A DNA stretch of 64,000 bases from Parasphingopyxis marina (GTDB taxonomy: Bacteria > Pseudomonadota > Alphaproteobacteria > Sphingomonadales > Sphingomonadaceae). Each line of letters opens with the position of its first letter. Position 1 is the first letter of the stretch. The notes beneath the pieces are model-generated. The model saw nothing but the letters and a program-made list of their open reading frames with translations, searched no databases and was not told the DNA's origin. A program made the position numbers and the translations under genes. The stretch covers positions 897,300 through 961,299 of the forward strand of contig NZ_JACJVJ010000002.1 of the NCBI RefSeq assembly GCF_014237875.1, given 5' to 3'. Positions 18,906-26,672 of this stretch are shown piece by piece.

Positions 18906-19361
18906 ATGGGCGACACCGCCGGTACCAAAACCATACCCGAAGAAGGCTTGGGGGCTCTCGACGAGATCCTCGGTTTTCATATCCGCCTCGCGCACAATGC
19001 CGTATACCGGCATTTCACCGAGACATTCGCCGACCTCGGCCTGACGCAGAAACAGGTTTCCGTGCTCTGGCTGATCGAGGATAGCGACGATATCGCGCAG
19101 ACCGATCTCGGCCGCAGGCTGCAGATCGACCGGGCCACGATCATGGCGATCGTCAACCGGCTGCAATCGCGCGGCTATGTCGAGCGGTCGCAGTCAAAGA
19201 CCGACGGACGGCGCCAGACGCTGCACATTACCCCGGCGGGTCATGACGCGCTGCAAAAGGCCTGGACGGCGAACCGCATTCACGAGGAATGGCTCAAGAG
19301 CAAGTTCACGCCGGAAGAGGTCGACGTCTTGATCAACTTCCTGCGCCGCATCCACGACTGA
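18906..19361 (+). CDS. MarR-family transcriptional regulator
   Basis: 151-residue winged-helix regulator. The recognition region reads TQKQVSVLWLIE...AQTDLGRRLQIDRATIMAIVNRLQSRGYVERSQSKTDGRRQTLHIT, split here only by a short linker, which is the classic MarR layout with the wing at DGRRQ. MarR proteins usually repress a divergent gene and are released by a small phenolic ligand. The divergent gene here encodes the lignostilbene dioxygenase, so that gene and the receptor behind it are the likely targets. Its tail faces the MFS gene 26 bases away. Confidence 0.88.
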   Translation: MGDTAGTKTIPEEGLGALDEILGFHIRLAHNAVYRHFTETFADLGLTQKQVSVLWLIEDSDDIAQTDLGRRLQIDRATIMAIVNRLQSRGYVERSQSKTDGRRQTLHITPAGHDALQKAWTANRIHEEWLKSKFTPEEVDVLINFLRRIHD

Positions 19362-19387
19362 GGGCTGCTACGGGCGGATGGACCCGG

Positions 19388-20746
19388 CTAGCCGGCGGGC
19401 TTGCCGGCCGGCGCCTCCGCCAGGTCCGCATCCGCGTCGCGGATCGGCAGCCGCCACAGCAGAAACGCCGAGACGATCGACCCAAGCGCCATGATCGTCG
19501 ATACGGCGAGCAGCTCGTCATTGCCGAGCAGCGTGAACAGATAGCCCGCGATGATCGGCGAGCCGGCCGCGCCCAGGCGGCCGACCCCCAGAACGAAGCC
19601 GGTGCCGGTCGCCCGGGCATAGGCCGGGAAGCCGCGCGCGAAGGCGGCATAATAACCGACGATGGCGGCGTTGGTGAAGAAGCCCGTGGCGACCGTTGCC
19701 CAGCGCCAGCCTTCCAGTGAATCCCGCCCCAGGCCGAAGGTCATGACGGCAGCGCTACCGAGCAGCAGCATGGCGATGGTCGGCCATTTGATATCCCATT
19801 TGCTCAGCAGGAAGCCGAACAGAAAGCCGCCCGCCGCGCCGCCGATATTGGCATAGGTCAGCACGCTGGCGGCCATGGCCGGCGCATAGCCCGGCGGGTA
19901 ATCGGCGACGATCTGCACCGCCCATTTGAGGATATAATAGAAGGTTATGGTGTGGAACATGTAGCCGAACGCGAGCAGCAGGGTGACCGGGCGTAGCCGC
20001 GGGTTGGAGAGGATCGCGGTAACCTTCGGCTTGACCGCATTTTCCGCCAGGATGGGCAGCGCCGAGATCTCGGTCTTTGCGTAGGCCCGGAGCGAGCGGT
20101 TGATCTTCGCGACCGCGCCCTCTGGACGGAGCGCTGCATAATAGGCCGGGGTTTCGGGAATCAGCAGCCACACGATCGGGATCAACGCCGCGGTGACGAT
20201 CGCGCCGAACAGAAAGATAGCGCGCCAGTCATACTCCACGAGCAGCCAGCCCTGCGCCACAAAGCCGCCGATGACCGCGCCGAGCGGATAGCCGATGACA
20301 TAAAGCGCCATCGAAATGCTGCGGCCCTTCTTGCTCGAAGATTCGGCGGTGACCGCATTGGTCGCGGCGAGCATTCCGCCGATGCCGATACCGGTGAGGA
20401 AGCGCCAGATCGTCAGTATGGTCACCCCTGTCGCGGCGTGTGCCATGTACATTCCGACGGCCATCACGGAGAGGCAGAGAAGTATGGTCGGCTTGCGCCC
20501 CATCTTGTCGGCCACGCCGCCAAGAAAAATCGAGCCGAAGCCCATGCCGACAAGCTCTGCGGAGAGTACGATCCCCAAGGCATCGCGCGACACTCCCCAT
20601 TCCTGGGTAATACCCGGCGCCGCAAAGGCGCTCGAAAGCACGTCGAACCCGTCCAGCGCGTTGAGCGCGATCATCAGGAACACGACGACATATTGCCGCC
20701 AGTTCATCGGGTTTTCGTCGATAATCACCCGCGGATCATTACTCAT
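19388..20746 (-). CDS. MFS transporter, aromatic acid:H+ symporter (AAHS) type
   Basis: 452-residue inner-membrane transporter with 12 predicted helices. The first helix carries ALDGFDVLSSAFA, the DGFD signature of the AAHS branch (PcaK, VanK, BenK), and the loop between helices 2 and 3 reads GGVADKMGRKPTI, the MFS motif A. A large central loop lies around 205-245. It is 24 bases downstream of a MarR gene on the same strand, so the pair is one unit. Import of a monoaromatic acid such as vanillate is the best guess; substrate cannot be read from sequence. Confidence 0.85.
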   Translation of the reverse strand: MSNDPRVIIDENPMNWRQYVVVFLMIALNALDGFDVLSSAFAAPGITQEWGVSRDALGIVLSAELVGMGFGSIFLGGVADKMGRKPTILLCLSVMAVGMYMAHAATGVTILTIWRFLTGIGIGGMLAATNAVTAESSSKKGRSISMALYVIGYPLGAVIGGFVAQGWLLVEYDWRAIFLFGAIVTAALIPIVWLLIPETPAYYAALRPEGAVAKINRSLRAYAKTEISALPILAENAVKPKVTAILSNPRLRPVTLLLAFGYMFHTITFYYILKWAVQIVADYPPGYAPAMAASVLTYANIGGAAGGFLFGFLLSKWDIKWPTIAMLLLGSAAVMTFGLGRDSLEGWRWATVATGFFTNAAIVGYYAAFARGFPAYARATGTGFVLGVGRLGAAGSPIIAGYLFTLLGNDELLAVSTIMALGSIVSAFLLWRLPIRDADADLAEAPAGKPAG

Positions 20747-20770
20747 GGCACATTCCCCTCGTCCGCGCTC

Positions 20771-21244
20771 CTAACCCTCGGCGCAAATCCTTTGCAACAG
20801 TTCGATCAGCCGGGCCTTCTCGCCGGAACTGATCTCGGCCAGCATCTTTTCTTCATGGGCCTCGACACGTCGAAAACACTCGGCGAGCATCGCCTCGCCG
20901 TCCGGCGTCAGGTGCAAGGCGAAAGCGCGCTTGTCGCCGGGTACGTCGCGGCGTTCGACGAGACCGCGGTCCATCAGCCCGCCGACGAGCGACACCATGT
21001 TCGCGCGTTGGATCGACAGGGCGCGGCCGAGCTGGCCCTGGTTCAAGCCGGGATTGGCATCGATGACCGCCATGATGGAAACCAGGGTCGGACGCATCCC
21101 GGTGCCCTGCATGGCCTCCCCGAAATCGGTCGCCATGACATTGATCGATCGCCGCAGCCAAAAGCCGGTAAAATCGTTCAGCCTCCCCAGGCTGATCGCT
21201 TCGTCATTGGCAGGCACAACCGTTTGATTTTCGGTTTGAACCAC
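20771..21244 (-). CDS. MarR-family transcriptional regulator
   Basis: 157-residue MarR-type repressor. The DNA-binding part includes NQGQLGRALSIQRANMVSLVGGLMDRG and the wing DVPGDKRAFALHLTPDG. N-terminal residues 20-40 (LNDFTGFWLRRS) form the dimer and ligand region. It is upstream of the AAHS transporter gene and divergent from the NTF2-like/LigW-like pair at 21368, so both could be controlled by its ligand. A spaced inverted repeat lies 13 bases upstream of its start. Confidence 0.88.
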   Translation of the reverse strand: MVQTENQTVVPANDEAISLGRLNDFTGFWLRRSINVMATDFGEAMQGTGMRPTLVSIMAVIDANPGLNQGQLGRALSIQRANMVSLVGGLMDRGLVERRDVPGDKRAFALHLTPDGEAMLAECFRRVEAHEEKMLAEISSGEKARLIELLQRICAEG

Positions 21245-21256
21245 ATCCCCTCCTTG

Positions 21257-21280
21257 AATGTTGTCAATCAGAACAATATT
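21257..21280. promoter_or_regulatory. Inverted repeat in the MarR / NTF2-like intergenic region
   Basis: AATGTTGT, an 8-base spacer, then ACAATATT: 7 of 8 positions are complementary. It is in the 123-base divergent gap, close to the MarR start, where an autoregulatory operator would sit. It shares the core ACAAT with the palindrome ahead of the TonB receptor gene. Confidence 0.45.
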
Positions 21281-21367
21281 GGACGAACGTCAAGAGGCCT
21301 GCCTGTGCCGAGAGGCGCGGCGATGTCAAGAAACAGCCCGGATACTATCGGGCGGGGGAGAGGATAT

Positions 21368-22054
21368 ATGAGCGAGATCGACGAATTGAAGGAAAGCGTC
21401 GCGGCGCTGAGCCACCGTGTGACGCTGATCGAGGATCAGCAGGCGATCCGCAAGCTGCACTACGCCTATGGCTATTATATCGACTATAACTGGCCGCATG
21501 CCGTTGCCGACCTTTTCGCCGAGAATGGCGAGGTCATCTTCCTTTCCGGCATCTATCGCGGGCGCGACAGCATCTACCGGCTTTACGGCACCTGGTTCCA
21601 GGAATTCTTTACGCATAGCGAGCCGGGTCCGGTCGACGGCTTCCTGCTCGATCATTTCCAGATGCAGGACATCATTACCGTCGCCGAAGACGGGCAAACC
21701 GCCAAGGGCCGCTTCCGCGCGTTGCTCGCCGGCGGCAACCACGAGAGCCGCGACTATCATCCCGAAGGCCTGCCCGAGCAATTCTACGAGGCCGGCATCT
21801 ACGAGAATGACTACGTCAAGGAAGACGGCGTCTGGAAAATCAAGCGGCTCGATTATGTCGTCCAGTGGCAGGCCGAATATGCGGACGGCTGGGCAAAGAC
21901 CGAGAGCCACCTGCAACCGGCCGTCGAAACCTATCCCGGCAATCCGCTCGGCCCCGACGAACTGCTGCCCGAACAGCGGCTTACCTGGCCGCACCGCTCG
22001 CCGCTGCATATGCACTATGCGCATCCGGTGATCGGAAAAGCCGTACGGGGATAG
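21368..22054 (+). CDS. NTF2/SnoaL-like protein, candidate LdpA-type diarylpropane lyase
   Basis: 228-residue protein with a short N-terminal coiled stretch (SEIDELKESVAALSHRV) and an NTF2-like cone fold (LIEDQQAIRKLHYAYGYYIDYNWPH...LFAENGEVIF). In Novosphingobium a cofactor-free lyase of this fold, LdpA, removes formaldehyde from diarylpropane diols to give lignostilbene (recalled, not checked). Here the gene sits 2.6 kb from a lignostilbene dioxygenase and 7 kb from glutathione-dependent formaldehyde oxidation, which is the context such a lyase needs. The start has GGGGGAGAGG upstream. NTF2-like proteins also include dehydratases and ring-hydroxylase small subunits, so the reaction is inference. 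Next gene is 52 bases on. Confidence 0.7.
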   Translation: MSEIDELKESVAALSHRVTLIEDQQAIRKLHYAYGYYIDYNWPHAVADLFAENGEVIFLSGIYRGRDSIYRLYGTWFQEFFTHSEPGPVDGFLLDHFQMQDIITVAEDGQTAKGRFRALLAGGNHESRDYHPEGLPEQFYEAGIYENDYVKEDGVWKIKRLDYVVQWQAEYADGWAKTESHLQPAVETYPGNPLGPDELLPEQRLTWPHRSPLHMHYAHPVIGKAVRG

Positions 22055-22106
22055 GCCTCGCAATCGCCGCCGGGGCGGGACGTGGGAAAGCAAGGAGGGG
22101 AACGGT

Positions 22107-23237
22107 ATGGCCGACCAATTGAAATCCGACGGCAGCGTATTGGGTCTGAGCGGCCTCCTGCCCGAACGCACGCCGCGCAAGCGGGTGGGCATGGCGCCTT
22201 CCCCCGGCGAGATCGATCGCAACCCGCCGTATAAGCGCATCGCGACCGAAGAGGCCTGGACCTTTCCCGATCTGGTGAAGGCCCAGGTCGCCTACGCCGA
22301 AAGCGCCGACGCGCCCGACGACCCGTCACTGCGCATGGGAACGATGTTCGCGGGCAACGCGCCGCTGCAGGAAATGCTGCAGGATCTCGGCGATCTGCGC
22401 CTTTCGCATATGGACGATTACGGCATTGACCGGCAGCTGTTGCTGCTGACCTCCCCAGGCGTGCAGGTCGTGCGCCCCGGCGACGGGACTGCACTCGCCC
22501 GTGAAGCCAATGACATCGCCGCCGAAGCCTGCCGCAACCATCCCGATCGCTTCTCCGCCTGCCTCGCCTTCGATCCGCGCGACGTAGCGGGGTCGGTCAA
22601 GGAAATCGAGCGCGGGATGAAGGAGCTCGACCTCGCGGGCGCGGTGCTCAATTCGCATTTCCAGGGTCGCTATATCGACGAGCCCGACTATGAGCCGATC
22701 ATCGAGGCGCTCGCGGCCAACGACGCCGCGCTCTATATCCACCCGACCGCGCCCTGGTTTTCGAAACCCTATGGCGATCGGGGCTTTTTCGGCGCGCTGG
22801 GCGGATTCCCGCACGATGTATGGATCCACACGCTGGGCATCGTCTTTTCGGGGCTGTTCGACAAATATCCCGACTTCCGGCTAGTGATCGGCCATCTCGG
22901 CGAATGCCTGCCGCTGCATCTCTATCGTTTCGACTGGATGCAGAACAATGCCGATGGCATTCCGGGCATGCGCGGCGGCCAGCCGGCGGTAACCCTGAAG
23001 CATCCGGTCAGCCATTATTTCCGCAACAATATCTGGATCACGACCAGCGGCGTCGGCTACGAGCCCGCGGTCAAATTCTGCATGCAGGAAATGGGCGCGG
23101 ACCGCGTACTCTACGCGATGGACTACCCCTATCAGCAAAGCTCCGACGAGGTTGCCGCCTATGACCGCATGGACATCAGCGACGCGGACAAGCTCAAGCT
23201 GATGCAGACCAATGCGGAGGCCGTGTTCCGCCTTTAG
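22107..23237 (+). CDS. LigW-family metal-dependent decarboxylase/hydrolase (amidohydrolase family 2)
   Basis: 376-residue TIM-barrel enzyme of the ACMSD/LigW group. First-strand motif YKRIATEEAW supplies the metal Glu; ALYIHPTAPW, VIGHLGECLPLHLYRFDWM and LYAMDYPYQ supply two His and the Asp, as in LigW. It has an extra N-terminal tail of about 40 residues compared with the paralogues at 28542 and 52862, and an insert around 215-230 (DRGFFGALGGFPHD). Probably removes a carboxyl group from, or hydrolyses, an aromatic acid. It follows the NTF2-like gene; its stop overlaps the SRPBCC stop on the other strand by 4 bases. Confidence 0.82.
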   Translation: MADQLKSDGSVLGLSGLLPERTPRKRVGMAPSPGEIDRNPPYKRIATEEAWTFPDLVKAQVAYAESADAPDDPSLRMGTMFAGNAPLQEMLQDLGDLRLSHMDDYGIDRQLLLLTSPGVQVVRPGDGTALAREANDIAAEACRNHPDRFSACLAFDPRDVAGSVKEIERGMKELDLAGAVLNSHFQGRYIDEPDYEPIIEALAANDAALYIHPTAPWFSKPYGDRGFFGALGGFPHDVWIHTLGIVFSGLFDKYPDFRLVIGHLGECLPLHLYRFDWMQNNADGIPGMRGGQPAVTLKHPVSHYFRNNIWITTSGVGYEPAVKFCMQEMGADRVLYAMDYPYQQSSDEVAAYDRMDISDADKLKLMQTNAEAVFRL

Positions 23238-23701
23238 GCCTCGGCTTTCGCTTCGGCCTCGCAAATCTCGGCAAGCTGAGCCGCGACCGCGCTCCAGCCG
23301 GTCGTGAAGCCCATTTCCTCATGCTGCTTCATCGCCTCTTCGGTCCAATGCCGGGCGCGGCCGGTAAAGCGTGTCCCCTCGCCTTCGGCCCCGATTTCCC
23401 AAAACCCGATCATGAACGGTCCGGAGGGACTATGATCGGCGGTGACCGCATCGGTCGTCACGAACCGCTTTCCCTCCGTCCATTCGAGGAAGATACCCTC
23501 ATTGGGCATCACCTCGCCATCGGGGCCGTACATTGTCATCGCGCATCGTCCACCGGCACGGCGATCCTGCTCGACGATTTCGACCCGCCAGGGTTTCGGA
23601 CACCACCATTCCTCCATCCGCTCCGAGAGTATTTCCCAGACGAGATCAGGCGGCGCATCGATATAACGGCTGATTTCGAGCTCGAATTGCTGATCGGTCA
23701 T
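23234..23701 (-). CDS. SRPBCC (AHSA1-like) domain protein
   Basis: 155-residue START/Bet v1-like fold, the AHSA1 type. Landmarks are ISRYIDAPPDLVWEILSERMEEWWCPKPW at the N-terminus, the GGRCAMTMYGPDGE turn, and WTEEAMKQHEEMGFTTGW at the C-terminus. Such proteins bind hydrophobic ligands; few have a known role. Start at 23701 chosen because the domain begins there and the ATG overlaps the VOC stop by 4 bases. Last gene of the HxlR-linked operon. Confidence 0.82.
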   Translation of the reverse strand: MTDQQFELEISRYIDAPPDLVWEILSERMEEWWCPKPWRVEIVEQDRRAGGRCAMTMYGPDGEVMPNEGIFLEWTEGKRFVTTDAVTADHSPSGPFMIGFWEIGAEGEGTRFTGRARHWTEEAMKQHEEMGFTTGWSAVAAQLAEICEAEAKAEA

Positions 23702-24087
23702 GACATGGCTCCTCGGTCGTACGGGTTCGTGATGATTTCCAGCAGATGACCGTCGGGGTCCGCGAAATACACGCCGCGGCCGCCGAAATGGGTGTTGATC
23801 TCGCCGGGTTTGGTGCGGGCCGGATCGGCCCAATAGGCGATCCCCGCCGCTTCGATCCTAGCGAAGGCGGCGTCGAATTCGGCGTCGCTCATCAGGAAGG
23901 CGTAGTGCTGGGGCGACACCTGGCCGTCCTTTTCCATGAAATCGACCGAGACCTGGTTGGAGAGATCGACGACCAGAAAATGGAGGAAAGGTTCGGGTTC
24001 GCCGACGCCCAGAATATCGGCCAGGAAATGTGCCGAGGCCCGTTTGTCGCTGCACCAGATGATGGTGTGGTTGAGCTGGACCGCCAT
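23698..24087 (-). CDS. VOC-family protein
   Basis: 129-residue glyoxalase-fold protein: first strand VQLNHTIIWCSDKRASAHFLADILG, second half ending GGRGVYFADPDGHLLEIITNPYD, with the His and Glu that usually bind the metal. Start at 24087 is the ATG just before the domain. It overlaps the SRPBCC gene by 4 bases and lies 4 bases after the GST gene. Substrate unknown. Confidence 0.82.
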   Translation of the reverse strand: MAVQLNHTIIWCSDKRASAHFLADILGVGEPEPFLHFLVVDLSNQVSVDFMEKDGQVSPQHYAFLMSDAEFDAAFARIEAAGIAYWADPARTKPGEINTHFGGRGVYFADPDGHLLEIITNPYDRGAMS

Positions 24088-24091
24088 TGTC

Positions 24092-24739
24092 TCAATCCCG
24101 GTCCGGCGCGCCCAGCGGGAAGAGTTCGCGATAGGGCCGGGCGTCCTCGACGCAGCGGCTGACCGATGGCAGGGCCAGAAGCTCCGCGCGCAGCGCGGCA
24201 AGGCGCGGGCAATCTTCGGGTATGCGCTCCACCCAGTCGGCGTAGAATAGCGACGGTGCCGCTGCGCAGGTCGCGAGCGAAACATGGGATGGGAATTCAT
24301 TCTCACCGAGCCATTTTTCGAGCCAGGCATAGGAGCGTTTGAGGCCCGTGCTCGCCGCTTCGAGCTGCTTCGGGTCGGGGTTTTCGGGATCGGCGATATA
24401 GGCGCCGACCGCATGCTGCGCGGTTGCCATCACATAATTGTCGAAGATCCGGTCGAGCATCCGCACCGTGACGGCCTCGCGAGGATCGGTGGGGATCAAC
24501 CTCTTCGCCGTCTCTTGTGTCGCCGCGAGATATTCGATGATCGCTGTCGCCTCGACGATCACCGTATCGCCGTCGCACAGCACCGGGAACTTGCCCGCCG
24601 GATGCGCCTGCTGGACGAACGCGTAATTGTCCGGATTGTCGGCATCGATCGCCCGGAACTCGACCGGGATTTCACAGGCGTAGAGAGGAATCAGCCCCTT
24701 CCACGTGTAGGATGAAAAAAGATGGCCGTAGATTAGCAT
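24092..24739 (-). CDS. Glutathione S-transferase
   Basis: 215-residue cytosolic GST. The thioredoxin-like half (1-75) has the glutathione-site segment GKFPVLCDGDTVIVEATAIIEYL, with the cis-Pro and the Glu-Ala/Thr pair that hold the gamma-glutamyl group; the helical half starts near 85. It lacks the FEQHSDWF and KWRxAR signatures of the LigF group, so it is more likely a general conjugating enzyme. It is 2 bases downstream of the dihydrofolate-reductase-like gene. Confidence 0.85.
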   Translation of the reverse strand: MLIYGHLFSSYTWKGLIPLYACEIPVEFRAIDADNPDNYAFVQQAHPAGKFPVLCDGDTVIVEATAIIEYLAATQETAKRLIPTDPREAVTVRMLDRIFDNYVMATAQHAVGAYIADPENPDPKQLEAASTGLKRSYAWLEKWLGENEFPSHVSLATCAAAPSLFYADWVERIPEDCPRLAALRAELLALPSVSRCVEDARPYRELFPLGAPDRD

Positions 24740-24741
24740 CG

Positions 24742-25413
24742 TTACCAGCTCCCGTCCGCCATCTGCCGCTGGCGCTCCTTCTCGCGGTCGCTCTTGCTCG
24801 GTTCGGGCGCATAAGGCGGATACGGCGGGAGCGCTCCGCCGGGCCCGTAGCTCACGATCACCGTGCCCTTGGCGGTGACCTTGTGCTCGATCATCGGCAG
24901 CATCTGGGCTTCCGTCCCTTCGCCGAACAGGCGCTTGCCGCCGCCCAGCGTTACCGGGAAGATAACCAGCGTCAGCCGGTCGATCAGGCCCGCGGCAAGC
25001 AGCCCTGGATAAAGCGTGCTCGATCCCTGGATCACGAGGTCCGGCCCGTCGCCCTGTTTGAGCGCCGCAACATCGTCGATGCTCGCGAGCCGATGGCTGT
25101 TCTCCCAGTCGAGGGGCCGGTCGCCGCGCGTCAGCACATATTTGTTGGCGCGCGTGAACGCTTGCCCCATCCCGGCCTCCTCGCCTTCTACATAAGGCCA
25201 GTAGGCGGCGAAGATATCGTAGGTGCGCCTGCCGAGCAGCAGATCATAGTCGCCCGCGAACAATGCGCCGATCACCTCTTCTACGCCTTCGTCCCAAAGC
25301 TTGAAAACCCAGCCGCCCTCGTCGAACCCGCCGGTGGGGTCTTCCAAAGGGCCGCCCGGTCCCTGGATCACGCCATCGAGCGAGACGAAGGCGCTGGCGA
25401 TGATCCTGCGCAT
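24742..25413 (-). CDS. Dihydrofolate reductase-like (RibD C-terminal domain) protein
   Basis: 223-residue protein of the RibD_C/dihydrofolate-reductase-like family, often YyaP/YwjB-like. Landmarks: RRIIASAFVSLDGVIQGPGG at the start, LLLGRRTYDIFAAYWP near 58, IQGSSTLYPGLLAAGLIDRLTLVIFPVTLGGGKRLF near 125-160. These are NADPH-binding reductases, mostly of unknown substrate, and not the housekeeping FolA. The last 30 residues are Pro/Lys/Arg-rich and look disordered. 4 bases separate it from the upstream PhnB-like gene. Confidence 0.82.
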   Translation of the reverse strand: MRRIIASAFVSLDGVIQGPGGPLEDPTGGFDEGGWVFKLWDEGVEEVIGALFAGDYDLLLGRRTYDIFAAYWPYVEGEEAGMGQAFTRANKYVLTRGDRPLDWENSHRLASIDDVAALKQGDGPDLVIQGSSTLYPGLLAAGLIDRLTLVIFPVTLGGGKRLFGEGTEAQMLPMIEHKVTAKGTVIVSYGPGGALPPYPPYAPEPSKSDREKERQRQMADGSW

Positions 25414-25417
25414 CGCC

Positions 25418-25897
25418 TTATTCTCCCTTCAGCGCCGCTTCGATCGTCGCGATGTCGATCTTCTTCATGTCCATCATCGCCGTGAAGGCGCGCTTGGCTG
25501 CGGCCTTGTCGGGATTCGCGATCGCGTCGGTCAATATCTTGGGCGTGATCTGCCAGTTGAGGCCCCATTTGTCCTTGCACCAGCCGCAGGCGCTTTCCGC
25601 ACCGCCGTTGCCGACGATCGCGTCCCAATAGCGGTCGGTTTCCTCCTGGGTGTCGGTGCCGATCTGGAAGGAAAAGGCCTCGTCATGGGTGAAGGCCGGG
25701 CCGCCATTGAGGCCGAGGCACGGGATGCCGAGCACGGTGAATTCGACGGTGAGGACATCGCCTTCCTCGCCGGACGGAAAATCACCCGGCGCCCGGTGGA
25801 CCGCCTTCACCGCGCTGCCGGGAAAGGTCTCGGCGTAGAAATTCGCCGCCGCTTCGGCATCCTTGTCGTACCAGATACAGATCGTGTTGGTCGTCAT
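25418..25897 (-). CDS. PhnB-like VOC protein (3-demethylubiquinone methyltransferase fold)
   Basis: 159-residue VOC-superfamily member of the PhnB/YbbN-like glyoxalase_3 type. Signature pieces are CIWYDKDAEAAANFYAETFPGS at the N-terminus, the FTHDEAFSFQIGTDTQEETDRYWDAI core and CGWCKDKWGLNWQITPKIL. Despite the database name, these are not ubiquinone methyltransferases. It is 12 bases after the DUF1428 gene in the HxlR-linked operon. Confidence 0.83.
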   Translation of the reverse strand: MTTNTICIWYDKDAEAAANFYAETFPGSAVKAVHRAPGDFPSGEEGDVLTVEFTVLGIPCLGLNGGPAFTHDEAFSFQIGTDTQEETDRYWDAIVGNGGAESACGWCKDKWGLNWQITPKILTDAIANPDKAAAKRAFTAMMDMKKIDIATIEAALKGE

Positions 25898-25909
25898 GAT
25901 CCTCTCTCC

Positions 25910-26632
25910 TTATGCCTTGCCAGTATCGAGGATCGGTTCGAAGCCGCCGAAGATCATGCGCTTGCCCTCGAATGGCATGGCGCCGGGGGCCGGCATGCGC
26001 TCGTCTTCGTGCATCTTCGCCATGGCTGCCTCCAGGGTCGCCCGGTCCGGCCATTCGATGAAGCTGAATACGACCGCCTCGTCTGCTTTCGCCTTCACGC
26101 CATGCTTGAAATCGACGACCTTGCCGTCGGCGATATCCTCGGCCCAGCCGTCGAACGTGTAGAGCGCGCCATAATCCTGAAAGACGGCGCTCGCGCTCCG
26201 CGCCATCTCCGCATAGGCCTCGCGATTGGCCTTGGGCACGGGGATGACGCATCCTTGCACATAAGCGCCTGCGCCGGACGTCCCCGTCTCGACGACCGTT
26301 TCGAACTCGGCGAAAACCATGCGCATGCCGTCGAACGGCATTTCCTTGGGCATCTCCATTGTTTCGTCCTCGGAAAAGGCCTTGTGCGCCTTTTCCCAGC
26401 CCTCTCTGGAACCCCAATCCACCCAGGAGAAGACGACCGTCTCGCCTTCTTCCGCCATCACTGCGCCATACATGTCGGTGGTCTCGCCGCGCGGCAGATA
26501 ATCGCCCCAGCATTCGACCATCCGTTGCATACCGTGCTTCTCGAACATCGGAACCGCGCTCGCCGCCATTTCGCGATAGGCCGCCTTGTTGCCTTCGGGT
26601 ACCGGCACCAGAAATCCTTGAATGAACGTCAT
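25910..26632 (-). CDS. Tandem DUF1428 protein (two fused YbaA-like domains)
   Basis: 240-residue protein made of two similar halves. Residues 1-120 start TFIQGFLVPVPEGNKAAYREMA and end MPFDGMRMVFAEFETV; residues 123-240 start YVQGCVIPVPKANREAYAEMA and end MPFEGKRMIFGGFEPI. Single-domain members such as YbaA have about 117 residues, so this is an internal duplication. The fold is a dimeric ferredoxin-like barrel; fusing two units would make a monomeric pseudo-dimer. Function of the family is unknown. Confidence 0.85.
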   Translation of the reverse strand: MTFIQGFLVPVPEGNKAAYREMAASAVPMFEKHGMQRMVECWGDYLPRGETTDMYGAVMAEEGETVVFSWVDWGSREGWEKAHKAFSEDETMEMPKEMPFDGMRMVFAEFETVVETGTSGAGAYVQGCVIPVPKANREAYAEMARSASAVFQDYGALYTFDGWAEDIADGKVVDFKHGVKAKADEAVVFSFIEWPDRATLEAAMAKMHEDERMPAPGAMPFEGKRMIFGGFEPILDTGKA

Positions 26633-26672
26633 CCTCTTTCTCCTCTTTTCTCGACCGCTAGCCGCTCCAGGC

